Source: CAYQVW01 sp964421245 (GTDB lineage Bacteria; Margulisbacteria; WOR-1; XYC2-FULL-46-14). From it: DNA of 56,301 nt. The position numbers and the translations under genes are program-made. The stretch covers positions 1 to 56,301 of the forward strand of contig CAYQVW010000011.1 of the NCBI GenBank assembly GCA_964421245.1, in the 5' to 3' direction. This document shows, one piece after another, positions 15,786 through 23,801 of the stretch. The notes under the pieces are model-generated. The model searched no databases, was not told where the DNA came from, and was given only the letters and a program-made list of their open reading frames with translations. Position 1 is the stretch's first letter. Every line of letters begins with the position of its first letter.

Positions 15786-17621
15786 TTATTCAACTGTAAC
15801 CGACTTTGCTAAATTTCTCGGTTGATCAATCTCGCAGCCGCGTTTGTGAGCAATATAATAGGCAAAGAGTTGTAATGGAACAGAGGCTAATATAGTTGAG
15901 AGTTGGCGAGATGATTTTGGGATGTGGATAATATCGTCTGCTTTTTCAGATAAATAATTATCTCCTTCATTAGCAACAGCAATTATCTTTCCACCACGAG
16001 CTTTAACCTCTTCAATATTCCCAAGAATTTTTTCGTAACGTCTTCCTTGAAGAGCTAAGACAATTACTGGCATGTTTTGATCAATCAACGCAATTGGTCC
16101 ATGTTTCATCTCGGCAGCAGGATATCCTTCTGCATGAATATATGAGATTTCTTTAAGTTTTAAAGCTCCTTCAAGTGCAACTGGGAAGCCTTTTCCTCGG
16201 CCGAGGAAGAGGGCATTGGTGCTTTTGTGATATTTTCTTGCAATCTTAGCAATTAACTTTTCTTTACCCAAGATTTGTTCTAGTTTTCCAGGTACTTCAA
16301 TTAATTCATGAATATATCTTTTAATTTGTCTGTAATTTTTTGTTCCCTTTGCTTTTGCTAGAAAGAGGGTAAAAAGATAAATAATAGTTAGCTGAGTTGT
16401 GAAAGCTTTGGTAGAAGCAACTCCAATTTCAGGTCCTGCATGAGTATAGATTACACCATGAGAATCGCGAGCTAGAGTTGATCCGACAACATTGCAAATA
16501 GAGATTACTTTAGCTCCCTGAGATTTTGCTTCCCAAACCGCAGCCAAGGTATCGGCTGTCTCTCCAGACTGACTGATCGCAATTACCAGAGTGTTTTCAT
16601 CAATTACCGGATCACGGTAACGAAATTCAGCGGCGTATTCTACCTCGCATGGGAGCTTAACCATCTGTTCAATCAAATATTCTCCAACTAGTGCTGCGTG
16701 CCAAGAAGTTCCACAAGCAGTGAAAACTACTCTTTTTATTTCTCTTGCCTCTTTGTTGGTGAAGTTTAATTCATCAAAATGAATTTTTGATGATTCTGCA
16801 TTAATTCTACCCGCAATGGTCTTTCTGATCGCGTTAGGCTGTTCATGGATCTCTTTAAGCATAAAGTGAGTATATCCGCCTTTTTCAGTAGACTCTGGAT
16901 CCCAAGAGATAAACGAAACCTTTTTCTTTAGTAGTTTTCCGTTTAAATCTTTCAGGGTTGTTGTGTTTTCTGTAATAATTGCCATCTCTTGATCTTGCAA
17001 ATAAATCACCTTAGAAGTGTATTTTATTATAGCTGCAATGTCAGAGGCAATAAAAGTTTCGTCCTCTTCAACCCCAATTATAAGGGGGCTTCCTTTGCGT
17101 GCAGCAATTATCTTATCTGGTTCGTATTCTGAAATAACTCCCAAGGCATAAGATCCTTCAACGACGCTTAGAGTTTTCCTTACTGCCACCTCAAGATTCT
17201 TTGTCTCCTCATAATATTTTTCAATTAGATGTGCCAGCACTTCAGTATCGGTTGTGGATGTGAATTTATGCCCCTCATCCGCAAGCTTTCGTCGTATATC
17301 AAGATAGTTTTCAATAATTCCGTTATGCACCACAACTATTTGATCATTACAGTCTGTATGTGGATGGGAGTTTTCATCAGACGGTCTGCCGTGGGTTGCC
17401 CAACGAGTATGCCCGATTCCAATTTCACCCTTGATTGGTCTCTCTGTTAATTCTTTTTCTAAGTCTGCGATTTTACCTTGGCATTTACTTAGAAATATTT
17501 TCTTATGCTCAATAGTTGCAACTCCGGCAGAGTCATAACCGCGGTATTCAAGCTTTTTAAGCCCTTCAATTATAAAGGGCAAAGATTCTCTTTTTCCTAT
17601 ATAACCAAATATCCCGCACAT
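15786..17621 (-). CDS. glmS: Glutamine--fructose-6-phosphate aminotransferase (isomerizing)
   Basis: A complete 611-residue GlmS that makes glucosamine 6-phosphate from fructose 6-phosphate and glutamine, the entry to peptidoglycan and amino-sugar synthesis. The N-terminal glutaminase starts MCGIFGY with nucleophile Cys2, followed by HTRWATHG and HNGIIEN. Two SIS domains follow (ACGTSWHAALVGEYL, SQSGETADT, STKAFTTQ, EGYPAAEMKHGPIALI), and the protein ends in the conserved LAKSVTVE. It has an AAGGAAGA ribosome-binding site and lies 6 nt downstream of a sugar SBP gene. Its place inside a catabolic sugar operon is unusual. No glmS ribozyme is expected or seen, because there is no leader of its own. 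Confidence 0.97.
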   Translation of the reverse strand: MCGIFGYIGKRESLPFIIEGLKKLEYRGYDSAGVATIEHKKIFLSKCQGKIADLEKELTERPIKGEIGIGHTRWATHGRPSDENSHPHTDCNDQIVVVHNGIIENYLDIRRKLADEGHKFTSTTDTEVLAHLIEKYYEETKNLEVAVRKTLSVVEGSYALGVISEYEPDKIIAARKGSPLIIGVEEDETFIASDIAAIIKYTSKVIYLQDQEMAIITENTTTLKDLNGKLLKKKVSFISWDPESTEKGGYTHFMLKEIHEQPNAIRKTIAGRINAESSKIHFDELNFTNKEAREIKRVVFTACGTSWHAALVGEYLIEQMVKLPCEVEYAAEFRYRDPVIDENTLVIAISQSGETADTLAAVWEAKSQGAKVISICNVVGSTLARDSHGVIYTHAGPEIGVASTKAFTTQLTIIYLFTLFLAKAKGTKNYRQIKRYIHELIEVPGKLEQILGKEKLIAKIARKYHKSTNALFLGRGKGFPVALEGALKLKEISYIHAEGYPAAEMKHGPIALIDQNMPVIVLALQGRRYEKILGNIEEVKARGGKIIAVANEGDNYLSEKADDIIHIPKSSRQLSTILASVPLQLFAYYIAHKRGCEIDQPRNLAKSVTVE

Positions 17622-17627
17622 GTTTTA

Positions 17628-18968
17628 TTATCTTCCTTGAGAAAGAACAGCCTCGATTTCTTGTTTGGCAATATCAAGTTGTCTTTTGATCTCTTCTTCT
17701 TTAAGCGGACCTTCTGTTCCGGTAACATAGTCCCACATGATTCCAAAGCGACGGGTTAGAATTGGCTCCAGTAGTCCCCAACCCGCAATAGGGGGATAGG
17801 TCTTTCCGTATTTGATTGCTTCTTTTAAGACTCTTCTAGCTGGATTAATTGAATAATAAGGATGTTTGAAGACTTCTCTTCTTGATGGTAGAAATCCACA
17901 GTATTTTGTATATTCAAGCTGAGCTTTTTTGTTAGAAGTTAAGTATTTTACCAGTTTCCATGCAGCCTCTTTCTTTTTCGAAGATTTAAAGATGGCCAGG
18001 TTTGATCCACCAATAAAAGTGTAACGTCCCTTTGGTCCTCTTGGATATGGAGAGACAGCAAAGTTACGGGCTGTTACTCCGTCTGATGCTCCACCTTGAG
18101 CTGGAGGGGTAGTTAGGGTCTTTACTTCATATGGGCCGTCAAAGTATACACCGACCGATCCGTTGTTAAAGTTTGAACTTACTTGTGCGGTGTTAAGTTC
18201 TAAATAATCTTTTGGTACATAACCGGCTTTGGCCAAATTAAGATAGAACATGATTCCTTTTAAAGCAGCCTTACTATTAATAACAGAAGTTTTGTTGTCT
18301 TTTGCCAGATAATCTCCGCCGGCGGCCCAAATCCAAGGAGAGAGGTTATGAACTACGTTCCAGTCGTTCTTTCCAGGCATTCCATAGGCTTCTATTTTTA
18401 ATCCTTCAATAGTTAGATTGGCCTTTTTTATTTTGTCGAGAGAATTCTTAAACCCATTCCAGGTTGAAAGATTGCTTCTGGTTAGTCCGACTTTCTTAAA
18501 CACATCGGTTCTATAATAAAGTGCTCGGCAGTCAACTATCCATGGGATTGCAGTTATTTTTCCAGAACCAGCCAGCCCAGATGTTTTCCATGCGGCAGGG
18601 ACAAATGCAGCTCCTCCACCGATTTCAGGAACTCTACTACTTAGATCTTCTAGGGCCTCCATTGCAGATATTGCTCCGACCCAGGTTGATCCAAGTTGTA
18701 CGATATCTGGAACGTCGTGACTGGTTGCAGCGGTTGTGATCTTAGTCCAGGCAGCACCCCAATCGATAACGGTTATTTTTACCTTTATATCTGGATTGGC
18801 CTTTTTAAAGGGAACAAGTACATCCTCAAGATGGGTTAGTGGTTCAAGAGAATTAGGCATTACCCACATTCTAAGGGTTGTGACCCCTTCTTCTTCTCCA
18901 CTAGAACATGAAACAGACGTTAGTGCGATTGCAATCATTAAAACAAGGAACAATACTTTTTTTAACAT
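17628..18968 (-). CDS. Sugar ABC transporter substrate-binding lipoprotein (family 1)
   Basis: A 446-residue extracellular solute-binding protein of the MalE/UgpB class. The N-terminus is a lipoprotein signal (MLKKVLFLVLMIAIALTSVSC, lipidated Cys at 21). The mature part has TTLRMWVMPNS, WVGAISAMEAL, PWIVDCRALYYRTDVFKKVG and YTFIGGSNLAIF, all typical of family 1 sugar binders. It should deliver oligosaccharide to the permeases encoded about 10.5 kb away at 29509-32237. It is the first gene of the minus-strand operon SBP-glmS-GH42-GH94. A GAGGGG site precedes the ATG, and a vegetative promoter is at 19001-19029. The ligand is unknown; the cluster suggests a cello-oligosaccharide. Confidence 0.92.
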   Translation of the reverse strand: MLKKVLFLVLMIAIALTSVSCSSGEEEGVTTLRMWVMPNSLEPLTHLEDVLVPFKKANPDIKVKITVIDWGAAWTKITTAATSHDVPDIVQLGSTWVGAISAMEALEDLSSRVPEIGGGAAFVPAAWKTSGLAGSGKITAIPWIVDCRALYYRTDVFKKVGLTRSNLSTWNGFKNSLDKIKKANLTIEGLKIEAYGMPGKNDWNVVHNLSPWIWAAGGDYLAKDNKTSVINSKAALKGIMFYLNLAKAGYVPKDYLELNTAQVSSNFNNGSVGVYFDGPYEVKTLTTPPAQGGASDGVTARNFAVSPYPRGPKGRYTFIGGSNLAIFKSSKKKEAAWKLVKYLTSNKKAQLEYTKYCGFLPSRREVFKHPYYSINPARRVLKEAIKYGKTYPPIAGWGLLEPILTRRFGIMWDYVTGTEGPLKEEEIKRQLDIAKQEIEAVLSQGR

Positions 18969-19000
18969 TAATTAACCCCTCTCATATATATAATGTTCCC

Positions 19001-19029
19001 ATTATATCATTTATGCATTATATTTGCAG
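19001..19029 (-). promoter_or_regulatory. Vegetative promoter of the sugar operon
   Basis: On the minus strand CTGCAA (19024-19029), 17 nt and a perfect TATAAT (19001-19006) precede the SBP gene by about 30 nt. The -35 is weak, which leaves room for an activator. It does not carry the TGAAATTT-type motif. Confidence 0.5.
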
Positions 19030-19052
19030 TGAGATGATCTATACGAACGGAA

Positions 19053-19484
19053 CTAGCGGTATTCTACATCAGCGAGACTTATTCCGGCACACCAGTCTCC
19101 TGGATAGGCTATCTCTGCTCTAACAGTTATTAAATTTCCTCTTCTTGCCATAGAAATTTCTCCAGGAGTAAGTTCTATTTTTATTCTTCTGTTTGCTCTT
19201 GTTTTACCAGAAATTGTTTTACCAATTCCAGGAAAACTTATTGTATAAGAAGATGCGGTAATATTTGTATCAGCTTTATAGGTTATATCAAATGCAAATA
19301 CGATTCTTTTGGCAGACATGAGCTTTTGACGATCTAGTTTAACATCTATAGTTCCTTTTGGAGCTCTATCTGCTGCTCGGCAGAACTGAGGATTTACCTT
19401 TGCCATTCCAGCGATTGGAATCCCTCCACATCCAGGTAAAAGTAATGTTGCTAAAGTAAAAGCGGTTCTAAGATTTATACGCAT
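19053..19484 (-). CDS. Uncharacterised lipoprotein
   Basis: A 143-residue protein with a lipoprotein signal (MRINLRTAFTLATLLLPGC, Cys at 19). The rest is beta-rich, with alternating polar/hydrophobic strands (GTIDVKLDRQKL, KRIVFAFDITYKAD, NLITVRAEIAYPG), suggesting a small immunoglobulin-like fold outside the inner membrane. Cys residues near positions 35 and 132 could pair. The ribosome-binding site GGAGG is strong. A promoter of the TGAAATTT-N14-CGAT type with -10 AGATAAA lies at 19504-19532. I do not recognise the family. It is transcribed toward the SBP gene but has its own promoter. Confidence 0.7.
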   Translation of the reverse strand: MRINLRTAFTLATLLLPGCGGIPIAGMAKVNPQFCRAADRAPKGTIDVKLDRQKLMSAKRIVFAFDITYKADTNITASSYTISFPGIGKTISGKTRANRRIKIELTPGEISMARRGNLITVRAEIAYPGDWCAGISLADVEYR

Positions 19485-19503
19485 AATTGATTACCTCCGA
19501 GTA

Positions 19504-19532
19504 TTTATCTGAGGCTTTTATGAGAAATTTCA
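19504..19532 (-). promoter_or_regulatory. Sigma-28-like promoter
   Basis: On the minus strand TGAAATTT (19525-19532), 14 nt, then AGATAAA (19504-19510). The first base of the usual CGAT -10 core is A here. It serves the lipoprotein gene at 19484. Confidence 0.5.
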
Positions 19533-19573
19533 GCTGATTTACACTTTTACACTTTTGAGGTTTTTCTTACATT

Positions 19574-19641
19574 GTTTCCCTCTCTAGGATAGAGAGGGAT
19601 TGGAAGATAAGGTACAATGAATAAGTAAGACAGGGTGAGTA
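19574..19641. repeat. 68-bp dispersed hairpin repeat, copy 1
   Basis: A 68-bp element found again at 21258-21325 with only four differences. It starts with a perfect hairpin (CCCTCTCTA, loop GGA, TAGAGAGGG; 19578-19598), followed by an unstructured purine-rich tail ending GACAGGGTGAGTA. There is no T-run, so it is not a simple terminator. This copy ends 3 nt from the stop of the minus-strand gene at 19645. Confidence 0.85.
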
Positions 19642-19644
19642 CTG

Positions 19645-20514
19645 CTATTTCAAAGCATCCAGTATTTTTTGATCAATTTCTTTTCTTTGGGCTATTGCTT
19701 CATTACTAAAGCCCTCTATGGTTTGTCGCTGATCTATTAGTGCTATTACTGCAGCATGTTTGCTCGATCCAACCGGTGCAAGAATAGTTCCGTCAGGAAA
19801 GATTTCAAAATCATAATCATGAGGAAAGATTCGAGGCATGGAGCCTTTAGAATTTTGAACATGCATGTGTAGGCGCGGAGCTAATTGATATCCTGCTCCA
19901 GAATTCACAATGTAACGAGTCGGTTGATTTGTCAGTCCTAGACTTTCAAGAATTTTATATGTGTTTTGGAAAAATTTGACCCAGTGTTTGGCTGTAAACT
20001 CTTCATCTACCATTGTGCCAAATCTTTGGGCGGCCAGCATCAGAAAGTGGGTTTTGGCTTTTGGGTCTCCGTCATAAACCCCAAATACATCTCTTTCATC
20101 TCCGGCATAAAGCATCCCCAATCCAAATTTCATTTGTTCTAAACTTTCTCCAGCTGCCTCGGCACAAGAATCAAAAAAGGGTGCCTCATCCTGAGGATTC
20201 CATGAAGTGGTTTGTGGAGTCCGCCAATCTTGCGGGCTTAGATTTGGAACTCCTACCCCTGCTACAAGATGAATTGTTGGCTTAACGGGTGGGGTAATAT
20301 CAACTACCATACGAAAACCTGTTTGGGTTAGATCCGTTACGCCTGCTAGCAGCATAAATGCTGGAACAACGTTCTCTCTTAAATCTCCTATTAATTCGGG
20401 ACTAACAAGATGTCCTCCTGATTCTACCGAAGGGCTCAAAACATAATGGTGTGGGAGTCCTCTTTGATTATTTCTTTGGACTGAAAAATGAGAACTAGAA
20501 AGTGGTGCAGACAT
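19645..20514 (-). CDS. HIT-like (histidine-triad-related) protein
   Basis: A 289-residue cytoplasmic protein. Near residues 205-225 it has YIVNSGAGYQLAPRLHMHVQ, which follows the HIT-superfamily pattern (N-x-G then H-x-H-x-H-V) used by nucleotide hydrolases and transferases, but the first histidine is replaced by Arg. The rest, including HYVLSPSVESGGHLV and the long central region, is not recognised. HIT-type activity is therefore a weak guess based on one motif. It has an AGGTACC-type ribosome-binding site and a TGAAATTT-N14-CGAAATT promoter at 20550-20578. It is transcribed away from the sugar genes at 21384. Confidence 0.6.
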   Translation of the reverse strand: MSAPLSSSHFSVQRNNQRGLPHHYVLSPSVESGGHLVSPELIGDLRENVVPAFMLLAGVTDLTQTGFRMVVDITPPVKPTIHLVAGVGVPNLSPQDWRTPQTTSWNPQDEAPFFDSCAEAAGESLEQMKFGLGMLYAGDERDVFGVYDGDPKAKTHFLMLAAQRFGTMVDEEFTAKHWVKFFQNTYKILESLGLTNQPTRYIVNSGAGYQLAPRLHMHVQNSKGSMPRIFPHDYDFEIFPDGTILAPVGSSKHAAVIALIDQRQTIEGFSNEAIAQRKEIDQKILDALK

Positions 20515-20549
20515 ATAAAGTACCTCCGTTTTTTAATTTCGGCTGTATA

Positions 20550-20578
20550 AATTTCGAACAGTAATTTAAAAAATTTCA
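20550..20578 (-). promoter_or_regulatory. Sigma-28-like promoter
   Basis: On the minus strand TGAAATTT (20571-20578), 14 nt, then CGAAATT (20550-20556). It lies between the stop of the 20967 gene and the ATG at 20514. Confidence 0.6.
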
Positions 20579-20580
20579 CA

Positions 20581-20967
20581 CTATTTTTCTATTGAACTAT
20601 CATTTGGGTTTTGTTCTTCTAACGCTCGGGGTTCGCGATAAGAGATATGTGCTATGCGAGGCGGATTTGTACTTTTAATAAATCGTGGGCTAAGAGGAGA
20701 CAAATACATTCCCACGAGATCTTTCCAGTCTCTCAATAAAGTACTATTTCCACCTAGCCACATATTATCACTTAGTGTAGGGTTATAAGCCACAGGCTGA
20801 AGTGTATTTGCTTTTGCTACTGTAAGATCTAAAAAAGTTTTTATTAACCAACCGGCTACTAATATTAAAGGATTGCCTCTGGTTTTTGAATGTATACTAA
20901 ACTGTCCTGAGGCTGACATGGGATATGATAGTTTTAATGGGCTGGTTCCTCTAACTTGCATTGACAT
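20581..20967 (-). CDS. Uncharacterised small protein
   Basis: A 128-residue protein with no recognised domain. It begins MSMQVRGTSPLKLSYP, has one moderately hydrophobic stretch (NPLILVAGWLIKTFLDLTVA, near residues 33-52) and a polar, proline-rich C-terminus ending NPNDSSIEK. A strong GAGGAGG ribosome-binding site sits before the ATG at 20967, which supports it as a real gene. A near-consensus sigma-28-like promoter lies 65 nt upstream. It belongs with the other orphan genes under this promoter type. Confidence 0.65.
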   Translation of the reverse strand: MSMQVRGTSPLKLSYPMSASGQFSIHSKTRGNPLILVAGWLIKTFLDLTVAKANTLQPVAYNPTLSDNMWLGGNSTLLRDWKDLVGMYLSPLSPRFIKSTNPPRIAHISYREPRALEEQNPNDSSIEK

Positions 20968-21031
20968 TTTATAGCCTCCTCTTCTTCGGGAATGTCCCTC
21001 CTATATATACACATATATATATATGTATACA

Positions 21032-21060
21032 TACATCGTTAAAAACGACTCGAAATTGCA
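21032..21060 (-). promoter_or_regulatory. Sigma-28-like promoter
   Basis: On the minus strand TGCAATTT (21053-21060, one mismatch), 14 nt, then CGATGTA (21032-21038). It serves the small gene starting at 20967. The leader contains an alternating TA-rich run (21001-21028). Confidence 0.6.
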
Positions 21061-21079
21061 GGGGATTTCTGTTTTTATT

Positions 21080-21190
21080 TTACTTTCTTTGCTTGACCAA
21101 AGAAAGTAACAAAGAAAGTCAAGTGCCTTCAAATGCCCTCGCTGCTCCGCTTTCCTCATTTTATTCGGAATCGCTACGCAGCTCACCCCA
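21080..21190. repeat. About 110-bp dispersed repeat, copy 1 (inverted relative to 27041-27151)
   Basis: A repeat built around a perfect 10-bp hairpin (ACTTTCTTTG, loop CTTGAC, CAAAGAAAGT; 21082-21107), followed by AAAGAAAGTCAAGTG and a CTCGCTGCTCCGCTTTC segment ending at GCAGCTCACC. An inverted copy lies at 27041-27151, so the pair brackets the two glycosidase/phosphorylase genes. Short open frames through it are not genes. The surrounding gene-free stretch (20968-21383) holds only this repeat, two promoters and the second 68-bp hairpin repeat. Confidence 0.85.
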
Positions 21191-21257
21191 TTTGAAATCC
21201 TCCCCTTGAAGGGCACAGTTTACTTATATTGATATTTTTTACTCTTTGATAAATCTG

Positions 21258-21325
21258 GTTTCCCTCTCTAGGATAGAGAGGGATAAGAAGATAAGATGCA
21301 ATGAATAAGTAAGACAGGGTGAGTA
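21258..21325. repeat. 68-bp dispersed hairpin repeat, copy 2
   Basis: This is the same element as 19574-19641, with the CCCTCTCTA/TAGAGAGGG hairpin at 21262-21282 and the identical tail. It lies in the same orientation, 58 nt upstream of the GH94 start. Confidence 0.85.
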
Positions 21326-21346
21326 AAAGTGGGCGGAGCCCTCCGA

Positions 21347-21375
21347 TTGACTTCCTTTTTTACATCCAGTAAACT
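21347..21375 (+). promoter_or_regulatory. Vegetative promoter giving a near-leaderless GH94 mRNA
   Basis: TTGACT (21347-21352), 17 nt, then TAAACT (21370-21375). The expected start of transcription is only a few bases before the ATG at 21384, which matches the absence of any ribosome-binding site there. Confidence 0.45.
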
Positions 21376-21383
21376 TGTTAAAT

Positions 21384-23801
21384 ATGCGTAACGGCTATTT
21401 TGACAATATCAACAAAGAATACGTAGTTGAAACACCAAATACGCCGCTTCCGTGGATAAATTATTTGGGTGAGTCGGATTATTGTGCCCTGATTTCAAAC
21501 ACCGCTGGAGGCTATAGTTTTTATAAAGATCCTCGGGAGAGAAGAATTACCCGCTATCGTTATGACAATATCCCTTTTGATTCAAATGGACGCTATATTT
21601 ATATAAAAGATGATGAGAGTGGGGAATTCTTTTCTCCGACACAGAAGCCTTGCCAGACCGAACTAGATAACTATGAATGCCGTCATGGTCTAGGATATAG
21701 TCAAATACAAGCTACAAAAAATAAAATTATAACCTCTGTCACATATTTTGTTCCGCTTGGAGAAAATTTAGAAGTTTGGAAACTAGAAATTAGAAATATG
21801 GAATCAGAAAGTAAGGATTTAACTATCTTCTCTTTTGTAGAATTTTGTTTGTGGGATGCGGTGGGGGATTCGACTAATTTTCAGAGAACCTGGTCAATAG
21901 GTAAGGCTCATTGCGAAGGAAATACTATTATCCACGATACTCAATATGGAAGCTGGGTAGATCAGTTTGCCTATTTTTCATGTTCAGAGAAGATTCACTC
22001 TTATGATTGCCAGCGAAAAGCTTTCTTGGGTAATAATGGGAATAATTCTTTATCGAAACCAGAAGCAGTTGTTCGCGGCGAGTGTTCTAACTCGGAGGCA
22101 ATCGGATGGTCTCCCGTAGGAAGTCATTGCATTAAATTGAAGTTGAAACCAAACGAAAGAAAGACGCTAATTTTTGTCTTGGGAGTTGCGCCGAACACTA
22201 AAATATCAAAATCAAAAATTAAAAAGTTTACCAATATTTCTAATGTTGACAAAGAATTAGATAAACTAAAAAAATATTGGGAAAATAATCTTTCAAAACT
22301 GCAGGTTGAAACACCAGATAAAGATACTAATACAATGCTTAATATTTGGAATCAGTACCAGGCGTTGCAAACATTTAATTGGTCGCGTTATGCCTCTTAT
22401 TATGAAGCAGGAATAGGGCGGGGGATGGGGTTTCGTGATTCTTGCCAAGATACCCTTGGCTTCTGCCATATTATTCCAGAAAAAGTTAGACAAAGGATTA
22501 TTGATCTGGCTGCGATTCAATTTGAAGACGGATCGACCTATCACCAATATTCTCCTTTAACTAAAAAAGGAGCACTATTAGGTTATTCAGACGATCCTCA
22601 CTGGTTAGTAATTGCAGTTGCGAACTATATTAAAGAAACAGGAGACTTTTCTATATTAAAAGAAAAGGTTCCTTTTGCACCGTATGAACCATATGTGCTG
22701 GCGCAGGTGGGGCATCATGATAAGGTGTGGAGTGCCAAGAGCCAAGGGGCAAGGGTCAAGGTCAAAAAAGCAAGTTTGTATGAACATTTGAAGAGGGGAA
22801 TAGAGTTTTCGTGGAAAAATCGTGGACCGCATGGGCTTCCGTTATCGAAATTTTCTGATTGGAATGATTGTCTTAACATGACCGGACCAAAGGGGAAGGC
22901 CGAGTCGGTTTTGGTTGGACAAATGCTGGTAAATTCGTGCAATTTAATGATGGAAATCGATAAAAAATTAAAAATTAAAAAGTCAAAATTAAAAAATATT
23001 GCGCACAAGATGAAAGAAATTCTAAATAAACATGGGTGGGATGGGAATTGGTACAGACGTGCATATGATGATGCGGGGAAGCCGGTTGGATCAAAAAAGT
23101 GTAAAGAGGGGAAAATTTATTTGGAGACACAGCCGTGGGCGGTGATGTCGGGAACTAGTAATCAGAAACTAGGAACTAGGGCGATGGATTCAGTTTATAA
23201 AAAACTTTTCTCAAAATATGGAATAGTATTACAGCAACCAGCTTTGACAAAATATTATCCAGAGCATGGAGAGATTTCTACATATCCACCTGGGTTGAAA
23301 GAGAATGCTTCAATCTTTTGCCATCCAAATCCTTGGGCAATGATAGCCGAGTGTATGCTTGGTCGCGGAGATCGCGCATTTGAATATTACAAAGCAATTC
23401 TTCCAGCTTCTCAAAATGAAATTTCTGAAACCAGAAAAATTGAGCCGTATGTCTATTGTCAGATGATTGCCGGACCGGACCATTCTGATTTTGGAGAGGG
23501 AAAAAATTCTTGGTTAACCGGCTCAGCTGCTTGGAATCTGTACGCCGCTTCTCAGTATATTTTAGGAATCAGACCAGAATATGACGGGATTAGAATAGAT
23601 CCGTGTATCCCATCAAGTTGGAATCATATTAAGATAAAAAGAGTGATTCGCGGTATAATCTATAATATAAAAATTCACAACCCAAGCAAACGCCAAAAAG
23701 GGGTGAAATTTTTGAAATTTGATGGCGAAGAAATGACAGGTAATTTAATACCGTATTCAAAAGATAGGAAGGAGCATTCCATTGAAATATTTCTTGGCTA
23801 A
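21384..23801 (+). CDS. Cellobiose phosphorylase (GH94)
   Basis: An 805-residue GH94 enzyme, close in length and motif order to characterised cellobiose phosphorylases, which convert cellobiose plus phosphate to glucose and glucose 1-phosphate. It has NGYFDNINKEYVVETPNTP, PWINYLG, GGYSFYKDPRERR, the block IGRGMGFRDSCQDTLGF near residue 345, and GPHGLPLSKFSDWND near residue 490, where the general-acid Asp is expected. I start at the ATG at 21384 because it aligns with the family N-terminus; a TTG 9 nt upstream is in frame. There is no Shine-Dalgarno sequence, but a promoter just upstream suggests a leaderless mRNA. The gene overlaps the next gene by 20 nt. No signal peptide, so cytoplasmic. Confidence 0.93.
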   Translation: MRNGYFDNINKEYVVETPNTPLPWINYLGESDYCALISNTAGGYSFYKDPRERRITRYRYDNIPFDSNGRYIYIKDDESGEFFSPTQKPCQTELDNYECRHGLGYSQIQATKNKIITSVTYFVPLGENLEVWKLEIRNMESESKDLTIFSFVEFCLWDAVGDSTNFQRTWSIGKAHCEGNTIIHDTQYGSWVDQFAYFSCSEKIHSYDCQRKAFLGNNGNNSLSKPEAVVRGECSNSEAIGWSPVGSHCIKLKLKPNERKTLIFVLGVAPNTKISKSKIKKFTNISNVDKELDKLKKYWENNLSKLQVETPDKDTNTMLNIWNQYQALQTFNWSRYASYYEAGIGRGMGFRDSCQDTLGFCHIIPEKVRQRIIDLAAIQFEDGSTYHQYSPLTKKGALLGYSDDPHWLVIAVANYIKETGDFSILKEKVPFAPYEPYVLAQVGHHDKVWSAKSQGARVKVKKASLYEHLKRGIEFSWKNRGPHGLPLSKFSDWNDCLNMTGPKGKAESVLVGQMLVNSCNLMMEIDKKLKIKKSKLKNIAHKMKEILNKHGWDGNWYRRAYDDAGKPVGSKKCKEGKIYLETQPWAVMSGTSNQKLGTRAMDSVYKKLFSKYGIVLQQPALTKYYPEHGEISTYPPGLKENASIFCHPNPWAMIAECMLGRGDRAFEYYKAILPASQNEISETRKIEPYVYCQMIAGPDHSDFGEGKNSWLTGSAAWNLYAASQYILGIRPEYDGIRIDPCIPSSWNHIKIKRVIRGIIYNIKIHNPSKRQKGVKFLKFDGEEMTGNLIPYSKDRKEHSIEIFLG

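Noticed and set aside
17622..17627. glmS ribozyme
   Set aside because: glmS has only 6 nt between it and the upstream gene, so there is no room for a ribozyme leader.
20961..21216. Open frames of 70-80 codons on both strands
   Set aside because: They are translations of the dispersed hairpin repeat and TA-rich leader, with no ribosome-binding site.
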